Assembly (NCBI GenBank): GCA_018333785.1
Contig: JAGXSU010000148.1
Coordinates: forward strand, 17,469 to 81,468
Length of the DNA: 64,000 nt
From: Methylomicrobium sp.
GTDB taxonomy: Bacteria > Pseudomonadota > Gammaproteobacteria > Methylococcales > Methylomonadaceae
Direction of reading: 5' to 3'
Every line of letters begins with the position of its first letter. The first letter of the stretch is position 1. The position numbers were made by a program, and so were the translations under genes. Positions 28,766-38,254 of the stretch are shown here, piece after piece. The notes below the pieces were generated by a model. The model was not told where the DNA came from, ran no database searches, and saw nothing but the letters and a program-made list of their open reading frames with translations.

Positions 28766-30106
28766 ATGAAGAAAATGTTGAACACTAGGGCGGGTAACCC
28801 CTATCTAAGTTATTTGGGGTTAATGCTAATGGGCGGGGGCTTGTCGTTTTCTTCTGCATCATCTGCGCAGTCCATAGAATTGGATCCCTCAATATTCAAT
28901 AAAACACAGATAAACTTGTTTAATGCTGTTTCATCTGCTTGTGATGGCCCGCAGGACTCTAGTTTGTGCAGCAGATACTCTGAAATAATCGAAGAGTTTT
29001 ATTCTGAAAGCGACATTTCTATCAATTCAGCAGAGGGCCTCGCGGTCTTTCAAGCCATTTCTCCCGAACAAATCATTCAGCAAGGCACCCAGGCTACGCG
29101 TGTGACGGCCGGTCAGGTCGGTCTGGTAGATACGACCATCAAAACCCGTATTTCAAATTTACATGCCGGACTGAATGGCGGCAACACGCAAATGGCAGGC
29201 TTGCAGTTTTATCAAAATGGCAGGCCTGCGGGCGGCGCGGCAGGCGATGATTTCGGCTTGGGCGGTAAGTTGGGTGTTTGGTTGAATATGAATATCCAGG
29301 TGGGCGATGTAGATCATACTTTCGACCAAGTGGGATTTAATTTCGACAATTATGGCTTTACCGGCGGCGCCGATTACAAACTGACTGATGATCTGGTGTT
29401 GGGTGCTGCGTTCAGTTATTTGAGTTCCAATTCCGAGTTCGGCAGAAATCAGGGGGATACGACGACCGATACCTATACCGGATCGATCTATGGAACCTAC
29501 TATTTTTGGGATAATTTTCACCTGGATGCCATCGCGTCTTATGGCGGCAGTGACTACGAAACAACGCGCAGAATCTCGTATTTGACAGTCAACACCCAAG
29601 CCAATGCCGCACCCGGCGGTAATCAGCAGTCCTACAGTTTAGGCATCGGTTATGATTTTGCTTTTGGTGCGTTGACCGCAACTCCTTATTTCAGAGGTAA
29701 TTATCTTGGCGTTGCGGTGGATTCTTACCGTGAAACCGGCGGTCAAGGCTGGGGCATGGCGTTCAGTGATCAGACCATAGATTCATGGACAACGACATTA
29801 GGCGCTGAATCCTCCTATGCTTTTAGTTTGCCGTTTGGTGTCGTATTGGCTCAACTCAGAGCCGAATGGCATCATCAATATAAGGACGGAAGCCGTAATA
29901 TCGGTGCCAGTTTTATCGATGATCCAAGCGGACAGCGTTTCAATGTGGTGACTCAAACGGGAGATCGTAATTTCGCTACCCTCGGCACAGGACTCTCAGG
30001 CCAGTTTGCCGAAGGATTATCCGGGTTTGTTTCTTATGACGTGATGCTTGGCTATCAGGATATCAGTAGCCACAGCGTCAATTTAGGCGCGAGAATGGAA
30101 TTTTAA
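28766..30106 (+). CDS. Autotransporter-type outer-membrane beta-barrel protein
   Basis: The 446-residue protein has a long signal sequence (to about residue 34, ending SSASSAQS) and a short N-terminal region with two cysteines (about 59 and 67). The C-terminal ~270 residues form an autotransporter barrel with alternating aromatic strands such as GFTGGADYKLTDDLVLGAAF and a final strand ending in Phe (NLGARMEF), the BAM recognition signature. The passenger is too short to be a typical adhesin or protease. A strong GGGGGGA ribosome-binding site precedes the ATG. It stands as a single gene inside the T6SS island and is bounded by a strong hairpin. Confidence 0.88.
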   Translation: MKKMLNTRAGNPYLSYLGLMLMGGGLSFSSASSAQSIELDPSIFNKTQINLFNAVSSACDGPQDSSLCSRYSEIIEEFYSESDISINSAEGLAVFQAISPEQIIQQGTQATRVTAGQVGLVDTTIKTRISNLHAGLNGGNTQMAGLQFYQNGRPAGGAAGDDFGLGGKLGVWLNMNIQVGDVDHTFDQVGFNFDNYGFTGGADYKLTDDLVLGAAFSYLSSNSEFGRNQGDTTTDTYTGSIYGTYYFWDNFHLDAIASYGGSDYETTRRISYLTVNTQANAAPGGNQQSYSLGIGYDFAFGALTATPYFRGNYLGVAVDSYRETGGQGWGMAFSDQTIDSWTTTLGAESSYAFSLPFGVVLAQLRAEWHHQYKDGSRNIGASFIDDPSGQRFNVVTQTGDRNFATLGTGLSGQFAEGLSGFVSYDVMLGYQDISSHSVNLGARMEF

Positions 30107-30130
30107 GCGTCATTATTTCGGATTGGATAT

Positions 30131-30165
30131 CTGCGCGCGATCGGATGTGTTTCAATCGCGCGCAG
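30131..30165. terminator. GC-rich hairpin after the autotransporter gene
   Basis: CTGCGCGCGAT (30131-30141) and ATCGCGCGCAG (30155-30165) form a perfect 11-bp stem with a 13-base loop, 25 bases after the stop codon. No U-tract follows, so it may be a stabilising 3' structure rather than a true intrinsic terminator. Confidence 0.55.
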
Positions 30166-30260
30166 GGCCCGCTCCTATAAAATACGCTTAAGTTAACGGC
30201 ATTGGGTCTGGTATTGTTCGTCAAAGAGGGTAGATTAAACGAGGCACAGCTTTAAACTGA

Positions 30261-30322
30261 TCATCACGAATCATCACGAATCACAACGAAAAATGAAAGT
30301 GTTCGCTTTAGGGAACACTTTC
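30261..30322 (+). promoter_or_regulatory. 10-bp direct repeats plus hairpin upstream of the DUF6931-PAAR genes
   Basis: Three head-to-tail 10-base units lie at 30261-30290 (TCATCACGAA twice, then TCACAACGAA). A perfect 10-bp stem, GAAAGTGTTC/GAACACTTTC, follows at 30295-30322, ending 34 bases before the next start codon. Helical-period direct repeats are often regulator sites and the hairpin could control leader RNA; both functions are inferred. Confidence 0.45.
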
Positions 30323-30356
30323 CTGGTAACAGATGGACTTCAGTCGAGAATTATAA

Positions 30357-30941
30357 ATGTCCGAAAAGAACCTGGTTAAAATCAAGCATCCAACGGCAGC
30401 TTCAGTCTGTTCAGGTCTTGAATTGGAAGGCGAGGCATTGCAATTATTAACAGACGCTACCACTCCGGCTGATTATTTATCACAGCTGATTGAAAAAGAG
30501 CTTTATCCTGATGCGGTCCGGTTTTTGGCCGGCGCGTTACCGAAACGCGAAGCGACCTGGTGGGCGTGTTTGTCGGCCCGTAAAGGCCTGAATGAAAACT
30601 CACCGGCTACCGATAGCCAGGCTGTTCAATTGGCCGAGGCTTGGGTTTATAAACCGACGGATGAAAACCGGACAAAGGCTTTAGCGGCCGCAGAAGCCAC
30701 TCGGCTTAAAACGTCTGCAGGTTGGGCTGCGATGGCGGCTTTCTGGAGCGGCGGAAATATTTCACCGGTTGAAGGAACGGTTGTGCCACCTGCCGATGAG
30801 TTAAGCGGTAAGGCGGTTGTCGGAGCAGTGATGCTGGCGGCGGTTCAAAATGGGCCTGAACAGGTCAAAAGCAATTATCAGTGCTTTTTGAAGCAAGGCC
30901 TCGATATAGCGGCAGGCGGTGACGGGCGTTCCGTCCAATAA
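30357..30941 (+). CDS. DUF6931-like protein paired with PAAR
   Basis: This 194-residue soluble protein is mainly helical, with a Trp-rich segment (EATWWACLSAR, around 65-75) and AGWAAMAAFWSGGNISP (around 120-136). From memory it matches the DUF6931 family, which occurs next to PAAR and FHA/kinase genes in T6SS loci; the family number is unverified. No signal peptide or catalytic motif is seen. It is 45 bases upstream of the PAAR gene and likely co-transcribed, so a chaperone or adaptor role for the spike is possible (inference). Confidence 0.7.
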   Translation: MSEKNLVKIKHPTAASVCSGLELEGEALQLLTDATTPADYLSQLIEKELYPDAVRFLAGALPKREATWWACLSARKGLNENSPATDSQAVQLAEAWVYKPTDENRTKALAAAEATRLKTSAGWAAMAAFWSGGNISPVEGTVVPPADELSGKAVVGAVMLAAVQNGPEQVKSNYQCFLKQGLDIAAGGDGRSVQ

Positions 30942-30986
30942 TGACGCTACCAATGTTCATTAGACAGTGACTTAACCGGAGTAACG

Positions 30987-31280
30987 ATGGGACAACCCGC
31001 TGCCAGACTGACCGACATGCATGTTTGCCCTATGACTACCGGCCCTGTTCCTCATGTCGGCGGACCTATTTCTGCTCCGGGTGCGCCGAATGTCCTCATT
31101 GGGGGGCTTCCTGCGGCCCGGGTCAGCGATATGGCGGTTTGTGTCGGGCCGCCTGATTCCATTGTCAAAGGCTCGGCAACCGTTATGATCGGCGGGATGC
31201 CGGCCGCCAGAATGGGTGATTCGACTGCCCACGGCGGCACGATCGTGATAGGTTGTCCGACCGTGTTGATAGGCGGATGA
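30987..31280 (+). CDS. PAAR-domain T6SS spike tip protein
   Basis: PAAR proteins form a conical tip on VgrG and can carry effectors. This 97-residue protein is a single PAAR domain with repeated GGLPAARVSDMAVC and GGMPAARMGDSTAHGG motifs, and Cys/His positions (DMHVCP, AVC, AHGG, IGCP) for the tip metal. It has no effector extension. Start ATG 30987 follows a GGAG ribosome-binding site. It probably tops the VgrG encoded 5 kb upstream. Confidence 0.93.
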   Translation: MGQPAARLTDMHVCPMTTGPVPHVGGPISAPGAPNVLIGGLPAARVSDMAVCVGPPDSIVKGSATVMIGGMPAARMGDSTAHGGTIVIGCPTVLIGG

Positions 31281-31628
31281 ATCCGGCCCCTATACTTTTC
31301 ATTTCGTTTTTAGCCGGGATTCGGTTTAGAATGGCGCTGCGAAGTCGCCGGTCTTTCTGGAAAATTCAATAATTACTGGTGCATTTTCTGTGCTGGTCCT
31401 CACCATTTACTGTTACCAATACTGATTTCAATGCTTCTATTGTTCAGTACGAGTGGATCCATTACAACGGGTGCGTATTCAGCGCAGGTGCTCAAATAAC
31501 TGATAGTGGCAGAAATGCGGCCTGGTTACAGGGCAACTTAAGGCCTCTCTCCGAAAGCAACTGTTTAATGGATTAAGCCCTAACCCCTCATGAAGGCTTG
31601 GCATCATACCGGCAAATGAAAGATCGTT

Positions 31629-31702
31629 GTAGGGCGGATAAGGCGACAGCCGCATCCGCCAATGCTGTTAAAGGTGGATGCGCTGTCGCTTATCCACCCT
31701 AC
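31629..31702. repeat. REP-like palindrome between the PAAR gene and the CheB-CheR gene
   Basis: The arms GTAGGGCGGATAAGGCGACA and its near complement (ending TTATCCACCCTAC) form an imperfect 74-base palindrome. The 565-base gap (31281-31845) holds no other convincing feature; a plus-strand frame at 31379-31576 has no ribosome-binding site or known family. Confidence 0.7.
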
Positions 31703-31845
31703 CCATCGGTTTTCACGGTAACGTATTAGTGCTAAAACTCTTTTTTGTGGATCAACTGGTTAAATAGTGAGCAGTCAAAATTCAACTCAGGCGAATTCAA
31801 CCCATCAATGCAATTTAAAGTTCAGAACAAAAAAGGCCAAAAATT

Positions 31846-34416
31846 GTGACTAATCCAACGCGTAAAAACCCGGCTAAAGATAGCAGTTCGCCACCGATTG
31901 TCGGTATAGGTGCTTCCGCTGGCGGACTTGAGGCGCTGGAAACGTTTTTCAGTCATGTTCCGTTAGAAAGCGGTCTTTGTTTTGTGGTCATTCAGCATCA
32001 GGACCCGACTTATAAAGGCATGTTACCCGAATTACTGCAGCGATCCACGTCTATGAAGGTCGTCCCTGCAAGCAACCGCATCAAGGTCAAGCCGAATTGT
32101 ATTTATGTCATACCGCCCAATAAGGATTTGTCGATACTGCACGGTACGCTTTATTTAATGGATCCTGTCGATCCTCGCGGCTTGCGGCTGCCTATCGATT
32201 TTTTTCTGCGGGCGTTGGCGGAAGATCAGCGCGAACGAGCCGTCGGTGTCATTCTTTCCGGTATGGGCAGCGACGGCACACTGGGGCTACGCGCTATCAA
32301 GGAAAACGCCGGGCTGGTTCTGGTGCAGGAACCGTCGTCAGCCAAGTTTGACGGTATGCCGCGTAGCGCCATCAATGCCGGATTGGCCGATATCATTGCC
32401 CCGGTGGAGGACCTGCCTCAGCGGATTACGGCTTACTTTAAACATTCGTCACGGGGATTTCAGCAAGAACCGGAACCGATTCTGGCGATTAAATCTCAAA
32501 GTGCGCTTGAGCAGATTGTCATTTTACTGCGCGAACACACCGGTAACGATTTTCTGCTTTATAAGAAAAATACTATCTATCGGCGAATCGAACGGCGTAT
32601 GGGTTTGCACCAGATAAACGCCATTGCCGGGTATGTGCGATTCCTGCGTGAAAATCCGCAAGAGCTGGATTTGCTCTTCAAGGAACTTCTTATCGGCGTC
32701 ACCAGTTTTTTTCGCGACCCGCAGGTGTGGGAGCAATTAAAAAACGAGGCGATTCCAGCAATTTTTGCGGCCTACCCGAACGGAAAAGAGCTGCGTGCCT
32801 GGGTGCCGGCTTGTTCAACCGGTGAGGAAGCCTACTCTTTGGCAATGGTCTTTAAAGAAGCTTTAAAAAAAACAAAACCTCACGTCGAATTTTCGCTGCA
32901 AATATTTGCCACCGACCTGGATGAGGATGCGATTGAAAAGGCGCGGCAAGGCTTTTACCCCGGCAATATCAGCGCCGATGTTTCTCAGGAACGGCTGGAT
33001 CGGTTTTTTACGATTGAAGACAATGGCTACCGGATCAATAAAGAAATCCGGGAAAAAGTCATCTTTGCGCCGCAGAACATTATCATGGATCCGCCTTTTA
33101 CCAAGCTGGATATCCTCAGTTGCCGTAATCTGCTGATTTATTTGGGGCCGGAATTACAGAAAAAGCTGATTCCGCTATTTCACTATTCGCTGAATGAGAA
33201 AGGCGTTCTGATGCTCGGCAATGCCGAAACCATCGGCGGATTTACCCAATTATTCAAGCCGGTGGAAAATAATTCGCGGCTGTACTGGCGTACTGATAAC
33301 CAGCTAAAAATGCTGCAAGTCGATTTTCCTATCAAGTATTTCCCTGTTGCCTCGTTGGCAAGGGATGAGTCAGGCAACGGTCGCCTGATTAACAGCAATC
33401 CCCACTTTAATTTGCAAGCCCTGGCGGATCAATTGATTCTCCAGAATTTTGCGCCTGCAGCCGTCATGATCAATGCCGAAGGGGACATTCTTTACATCAA
33501 CGGCCGTACCGGCCTGTATCTGGAACCGGCAGCCGGAAAAGCCAATTGGAACATTTATGCGATGGCGCGCGAGGAGATTCGCTATGATTTGGCGATCGCA
33601 TTGAAAAAAGCCATGCAGCAAGCCGAGCCCGTGCGTGTCCTAAATTTAACGTTAACCACCAACGGCACCCCTCATTTGATTAATCTGATCGTACAGACTA
33701 TTCAAAAACCCGAAGCGTTGCGCACTATGTTGATCGTGGTGTTTCAGGAGGTTCCAGCAACCGTAATGGGCAAGCAGAAAATCAAAACCTCCAGCGCCAT
33801 GCAAAAAATGCTGCAAGAAGAGTTACAACAGGCCAAGGATGAATTGCAAGTGACACGGGAAGAAATGCAAACTTCTCAGGAAGAGCTTAAATCCGCCAAT
33901 GAGGAACTGCAATCGTCCAACGAAGAGTTGCAATCCACCAATGAGGAATTGACCACGTCCAAGGAAGAAATGCAGTCCTTGAATGAAGAGCTGCAAACGG
34001 TCAATGCCGAGTTGCAATCCAAAGTCGACGATCTGACCTGGGTTAACAATGACATGAAAAATTTGCTGGATAGCATGGAAATTGCCACGGTGTTTTTGGA
34101 CAACTCACTCAATATACGGCGCTTCACCAGCCATGCTACCCACCTTTTTAAACTGATTCCGGGGGATATGGGGCGTCCGCTCTCCGATATCGTGACGGAT
34201 CTTGATTATCCGCAATTATTAACCGATGCCCGGGAGGTGCTGAGAACCCTGGTCTATTCCGACAAGCAAATCGTTACCCACGATGGCCGATGGTATAAAG
34301 TGCGGATCATGCCTTACCGGACGCAGGAAAATGTAATCGACGGCGTGGTCATAACCTTGATTGATATTTGTGAAACCAAGCGATTGGAAGCTGAATTTAA
34401 AGCGGCGAACCCATGA
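31846..34416 (+). CDS. CheB-CheR fusion signalling protein with PAS domains
   Basis: The 856-residue protein joins a CheB methylesterase (about 17-200; catalytic Ser24 in GASAGG, His51 in IQHQ, Asp143 in GSDG) without a receiver, a CheR methyltransferase (about 215-480; VTSFFRDP, ACSTGEEAYSLAM, NIIMDPPF), a middle PAS-like part, a long heptad coiled coil (about 645-735, repeats of SNEELQS) and a C-terminal PAS domain. Such fusions are common stand-alone sensors; no MCP or CheA is present here. The start is GTG 31846. Its end overlaps the next histidine kinase gene by four bases. Confidence 0.92.
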   Translation: MTNPTRKNPAKDSSSPPIVGIGASAGGLEALETFFSHVPLESGLCFVVIQHQDPTYKGMLPELLQRSTSMKVVPASNRIKVKPNCIYVIPPNKDLSILHGTLYLMDPVDPRGLRLPIDFFLRALAEDQRERAVGVILSGMGSDGTLGLRAIKENAGLVLVQEPSSAKFDGMPRSAINAGLADIIAPVEDLPQRITAYFKHSSRGFQQEPEPILAIKSQSALEQIVILLREHTGNDFLLYKKNTIYRRIERRMGLHQINAIAGYVRFLRENPQELDLLFKELLIGVTSFFRDPQVWEQLKNEAIPAIFAAYPNGKELRAWVPACSTGEEAYSLAMVFKEALKKTKPHVEFSLQIFATDLDEDAIEKARQGFYPGNISADVSQERLDRFFTIEDNGYRINKEIREKVIFAPQNIIMDPPFTKLDILSCRNLLIYLGPELQKKLIPLFHYSLNEKGVLMLGNAETIGGFTQLFKPVENNSRLYWRTDNQLKMLQVDFPIKYFPVASLARDESGNGRLINSNPHFNLQALADQLILQNFAPAAVMINAEGDILYINGRTGLYLEPAAGKANWNIYAMAREEIRYDLAIALKKAMQQAEPVRVLNLTLTTNGTPHLINLIVQTIQKPEALRTMLIVVFQEVPATVMGKQKIKTSSAMQKMLQEELQQAKDELQVTREEMQTSQEELKSANEELQSSNEELQSTNEELTTSKEEMQSLNEELQTVNAELQSKVDDLTWVNNDMKNLLDSMEIATVFLDNSLNIRRFTSHATHLFKLIPGDMGRPLSDIVTDLDYPQLLTDAREVLRTLVYSDKQIVTHDGRWYKVRIMPYRTQENVIDGVVITLIDICETKRLEAEFKAANP

Positions 34417-35696
34417 AAAAAAAGCCGGGATTCGCTTTAAAAAATTCAAATTTACGCAAACAGGCTGAAAAGCTGCTTGCAGAAAAGCCAGTAAAAGTAA
34501 CCGCCAAGCCAAAAGACATCAATAAATTGTTCCATGAGTTGCAGGTTTATCGGATCGAGCTGGAAATGCAGAATGCAGAACTGCTGGCGGCACAAACGCA
34601 AGCTTCGGAAGCACTGGAACGCTTCACGCAGCTCTACGATTATGCGCCTGCCGGTTATCTAACGCTGGATCAGAGCGGTGTCGTCAAGGAAATCAATCTG
34701 ACCGGCGCAGCCATGCTGGGTAAGCCACGCCAGTTCCTCATCGGCTATTCCCTGGTTACATTTTTGCCTTGCCGCAAGCTGTTCAGAGACTATTTGAATG
34801 AAGTCTGTCGGACCAGTTTTAATGTCTCTATCGAGCTGGAAATCATGCATGCGGATGGCAAATTGCTGGATGTCCAACTGGAAAGCCGAAGAATCAGGAA
34901 CGGTAATGAGGACGACTGTTTTATTCACACCATCATGACGGATATTTCCAGACGTAAAGCCCTGGAAAGAACCTTACAGCAACAGCGAGCCAATATGGAA
35001 TATCTGTTGCAGCAACAGGTGGCGGCTCAGACCGCTTCGGCTATAGCGCATGATCTCAATCAGCCACTCAATGCCATTTCGGTCTACAGTGAAGTTGCGG
35101 TCCGCTATTTGAATAGCGGATCGGAAAATGCCGATCAATTAAAACGCGCACTTATCGGTTGTATCGATCAGGCGCATCGGGCCGGGCAAAGCCTGCATGA
35201 ATTACTCGATTTTTTGCATAAAGGCGAGCTCATTTTCGAGCCGGTTGATTTGAACCGTTTGGTTGAAGAGGCGGTAATGGTGGCCAGAAATGACGGTTTT
35301 GGCGGGTTTCAGCCGGAGCTGGAGTTGGATTACTCGCTACCCCTGGTGCTGTGCAGCCAGATTCAAGTAAAAAAAGTGCTGGTCAATTTATTGCGCAACA
35401 GCGTCGAGGCGGTGCGTGAATCAGGTCAAGCCAATGCTTCTATCATTGTCAGGGTAAGAACCTGGGCCGGCTCGAACATGGCCCAGGTGACGATTCAGGA
35501 CAATGGAACAGGGATGGATGCTGAAACGATCAAACATATTTTCGATCCCTTTTTTACCACCAAGCCAACCGGCATGGGCTTGGGGCTTGCTATCAGCCGT
35601 TCACTGATTGAAGCAAACGGCGGACAGCTTTGGGTGGAATCCGATGCCGGTCAGGGTGCCACATTCCATTTCTCATTGCCATTTGCTTACCTGTAG
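34413..35696 (+). CDS. PAS-domain sensor histidine kinase
   Basis: The 427-residue cytoplasmic kinase has a PAS domain (about 70-185), phosphoacceptor His213 in SAIAHDLNQPLNAI, the N-box LLRNSVEAV, and G-boxes DNGTGMD and GMGLGLAISRSL. The N-terminal part has a coiled-coil-like HELQVYRIELEMQNAELL segment typical of hybrid PAS kinases. It overlaps the CheB-CheR gene (ATGA), so the two are one operon. Its catalytic half closely resembles the kinase at 36337-38202, and the response regulator between them faces it. Confidence 0.93.
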   Translation: MKKKPGFALKNSNLRKQAEKLLAEKPVKVTAKPKDINKLFHELQVYRIELEMQNAELLAAQTQASEALERFTQLYDYAPAGYLTLDQSGVVKEINLTGAAMLGKPRQFLIGYSLVTFLPCRKLFRDYLNEVCRTSFNVSIELEIMHADGKLLDVQLESRRIRNGNEDDCFIHTIMTDISRRKALERTLQQQRANMEYLLQQQVAAQTASAIAHDLNQPLNAISVYSEVAVRYLNSGSENADQLKRALIGCIDQAHRAGQSLHELLDFLHKGELIFEPVDLNRLVEEAVMVARNDGFGGFQPELELDYSLPLVLCSQIQVKKVLVNLLRNSVEAVRESGQANASIIVRVRTWAGSNMAQVTIQDNGTGMDAETIKHIFDPFFTTKPTGMGLGLAISRSLIEANGGQLWVESDAGQGATFHFSLPFAYL

Positions 35697-35728
35697 GCTA
35701 GGTAAGAATTTGATCTATTGCTTTCTTT

Positions 35729-36340
35729 TTATGCCGTCGTGTCCGCAACGATGCGCGCCAGCTCAAGCAAATTATCCACGCCTGTTTTTTGCAAGACTCT
35801 GGCTTTGTGAATCTCTACGGTCCGGTGGCTGATACCTAACTCAACCGCGATTTGTTTATTCGCTTGACCATCCAGCGCCAGCTTCATAACCTCCGATTCC
35901 CGTTCGGTCAATGTCGCCAGTAAGTTCTGAGCCTTTTGCCGAGTCGTCTGCCTGATGTGCCTGTTTCGACATTCTTCAAAAGCCGTTTCAATACAAGCCA
36001 TGAGTTTATCCCGTTTGACAGGCTTGGTGATAAAGTCAGAAGCGCCACATTTCATTGCTTTGACGCTCATGGGAATATTGCCGTGCCCGGTGAGAAAAAT
36101 GACCGGTAGCGGAACATTCAGATCAATCAGCATTTGTTGCAGCTGCAGGCCATCTATTTCAGGCATTTTAATATCGAGAATGACGCAACCCCAAACGCCG
36201 GGACGGTAGGCATCCAAAAAGTCATGCGCGCTTTTAAAAGCCTGAACTTTCAATTCCGCCTGTTCAATCATGAGCGTCAATGAGTCCAGCACAGCAGTGT
36301 CATCATCAACGATGAAAACAGTCAAATCCTGTTCGTTCAT
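35729..36340 (-). CDS. FixJ/LuxR-type response regulator
   Basis: The 203-residue protein has a receiver domain with acidic pocket DDD (12-14), phosphoacceptor Asp56 in LDIKMPEIDG and Lys106 in TKPVK, then a LuxR-type helix-turn-helix (TERESEVMKLALDGQANKQIAVELGIS spread over about 140-166). It is a DNA-binding transcription factor of the FixJ/TodT group. It overlaps the upstream kinase gene by four bases (ATGA) and is convergent with the kinase at 34413, so it may serve both. Targets are unknown; the palindrome at 38255 is a candidate site. Confidence 0.94.
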   Translation of the reverse strand: MNEQDLTVFIVDDDTAVLDSLTLMIEQAELKVQAFKSAHDFLDAYRPGVWGCVILDIKMPEIDGLQLQQMLIDLNVPLPVIFLTGHGNIPMSVKAMKCGASDFITKPVKRDKLMACIETAFEECRNRHIRQTTRQKAQNLLATLTERESEVMKLALDGQANKQIAVELGISHRTVEIHKARVLQKTGVDNLLELARIVADTTA

Positions 36341-38202
36341 ACAGCAAAAGGTAAAGTAAAGTGAAAAATAGCGCCTGGATCGTTCTTCAAATCAAACCAG
36401 AGATGACCGCCATTAGACTCTATCAGAGCCCGGCTAATGGTTAATCCCATTCCAATGCCTCCTGTTTTAGTTGTAAAAAAAGGTTCAAAGATGCGCTTTA
36501 CCGTATTTTCTTTCAAACCCGGGCCGTTGTCTTGCAGCGTAATTTGCACGTAATTTTTTTCAGCCACGGATCGCACGGTAAGCAAAATGGCGCCTGGTAA
36601 CCTATTTGTCTCGCGGATGGCTTCTATGCTGTTGCGTATCAGATTGATCAATACCATTTCAATTTGAATCCGGTAAGCGGTAACAGGAGGCATGCCGGCT
36701 TCGAGTTGAAGTTCGGCATGGAATCCGTCAAAACCATCGGCTTGAATCAGGGCGACCGTGTCGATTATCAGCGCATTGATATTAATGAGTTCGGGATTAA
36801 TGGTGTTGGTATTTAAAACGTTGAGCAATTCGTGCAAGGTGTGGCCGACGCGGTGAACTTGCTCGATACACCCTTGCAGCGCGTAGTTTAATTGATCAGG
36901 ATTGATGGTTTTGCATTTTAATGTTTGAAGGGCAACTTCACTGTAAGCTGAAATGGCTGTCAATGGCTGGTTAAGTTCATGAGCGATGGCCGATGCGGTT
37001 TGGTTGGCGACTTGCTGTTTAAGCAAAGCCCCCAGCGCAGTCCGGTTTTTCTGGCTTTTCTGTTCGCTGAGTTTGCGTTTGCTAATATCCTGAACCACGC
37101 CGACTATTCGGCTTGCCTGTTGACCCTCAAAGAAAATGTGACTGTGGACTGAAATCCAGGTTTCATGATGATTTTGCTGATTGATAACCCGGTATTCGAT
37201 TTCATATTCATGAGAGCCGTTTTTTAGCGTTTCCATAAAGACCCAATCTCTGGCCTTTTTGTCTTCAGGATGGATGGCCGCTGTGAATTTTTCGTAATTG
37301 AACGGTTCTTCGGGAGTAACTCCCCAAATTTCGTAAATGAAACGATCGCACTGGATGTTATTTTGGATCAAATCAATATCAAATATACCGAGTTTTGCCG
37401 CACGTTTGGCAAGTTGCAATCGCTCTTCGCTGAAGTTTAAGGCATGGGATGCAAGCGTTTGTGCGGAAATATCCATCACAACCGCTACTGTGCCGGATGG
37501 GTTTCTGAATGCATCGCATATTCGCGAAACTGAAAGGGTGACCCAGGCCGGTTCCTCTTTGTTGTGCTGATAGCGCGTTTCGAAAGTAAAAGAATGATCA
37601 AAGTTCACCAGGCGTTGAAAAAGTTCAACATGCCGAGGACGGTCATCGGGGTGAGTCAATGCCAGCATGTTCATGCCTAACAAAGCCTGTTGATCAAGAT
37701 GTGTGATGGCGCAAAAACAATTATTAGCCAGGGTTATGTTGCCGTTCAGATCGGTGCGGACAATACCTACGATAGCTTGATCTATCATCGCGCGTTGGCT
37801 TTCTGCGTTTTCACTGATTCGCTGCATTTGCGGCCAGTGACTGGAGATATCGTAAAGCGTAATCAGAATATAAGCTTTGTTTGGCGTTTGCAAATCGCTT
37901 GACCGGATATCTATTTTAAACAGTGAGCCATCGCTGCGTTGCGCATTAAGGAGTCTTCCCTGATCGGTCAGGCGCTTGTCCGGCAGATCCTGATGTTGCT
38001 GCCAGATACGCTGCACCAGGTAATAATCAGGAATCAACGACTCAATTCTAAGTCCTGCCATCGTATCGGCATGGTAGCCAAACATTTTTTGAGCGACAGG
38101 ATTCGCCTCAACGATAACGCCTAATCGATCGATGAGTAGCAGCGCATTGGGAATAGCCGCAAAAAGCGCTTGCATATCAGAACCTTCATACGAATTAACC
38201 AA
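36337..38202 (-). CDS. Multi-PAS sensor histidine kinase, cognate to the adjacent regulator
   Basis: The 621-residue protein carries three PAS/PAC modules (about 10-120, 130-255 and 260-385), then SAIAHELNQPLTAI with the phosphoacceptor His, LIRNSIEAI, DNGPGLKE and GMGLTISRALIE. There is no transmembrane helix, so it senses inside the cell (redox, oxygen or small molecules are usual PAS inputs; no cofactor residue is assigned). It is upstream of and overlaps the FixJ-type regulator, giving a standard two-component operon. The kinase core is a paralogue of that at 34413. Confidence 0.93.
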   Translation of the reverse strand: MVNSYEGSDMQALFAAIPNALLLIDRLGVIVEANPVAQKMFGYHADTMAGLRIESLIPDYYLVQRIWQQHQDLPDKRLTDQGRLLNAQRSDGSLFKIDIRSSDLQTPNKAYILITLYDISSHWPQMQRISENAESQRAMIDQAIVGIVRTDLNGNITLANNCFCAITHLDQQALLGMNMLALTHPDDRPRHVELFQRLVNFDHSFTFETRYQHNKEEPAWVTLSVSRICDAFRNPSGTVAVVMDISAQTLASHALNFSEERLQLAKRAAKLGIFDIDLIQNNIQCDRFIYEIWGVTPEEPFNYEKFTAAIHPEDKKARDWVFMETLKNGSHEYEIEYRVINQQNHHETWISVHSHIFFEGQQASRIVGVVQDISKRKLSEQKSQKNRTALGALLKQQVANQTASAIAHELNQPLTAISAYSEVALQTLKCKTINPDQLNYALQGCIEQVHRVGHTLHELLNVLNTNTINPELININALIIDTVALIQADGFDGFHAELQLEAGMPPVTAYRIQIEMVLINLIRNSIEAIRETNRLPGAILLTVRSVAEKNYVQITLQDNGPGLKENTVKRIFEPFFTTKTGGIGMGLTISRALIESNGGHLWFDLKNDPGAIFHFTLPFAV

Positions 38203-38254
38203 ATCGGCTCCTGTCCCTAGCTTTTAGGCTGAGTTAATTGTCTTGAGCGCATGA

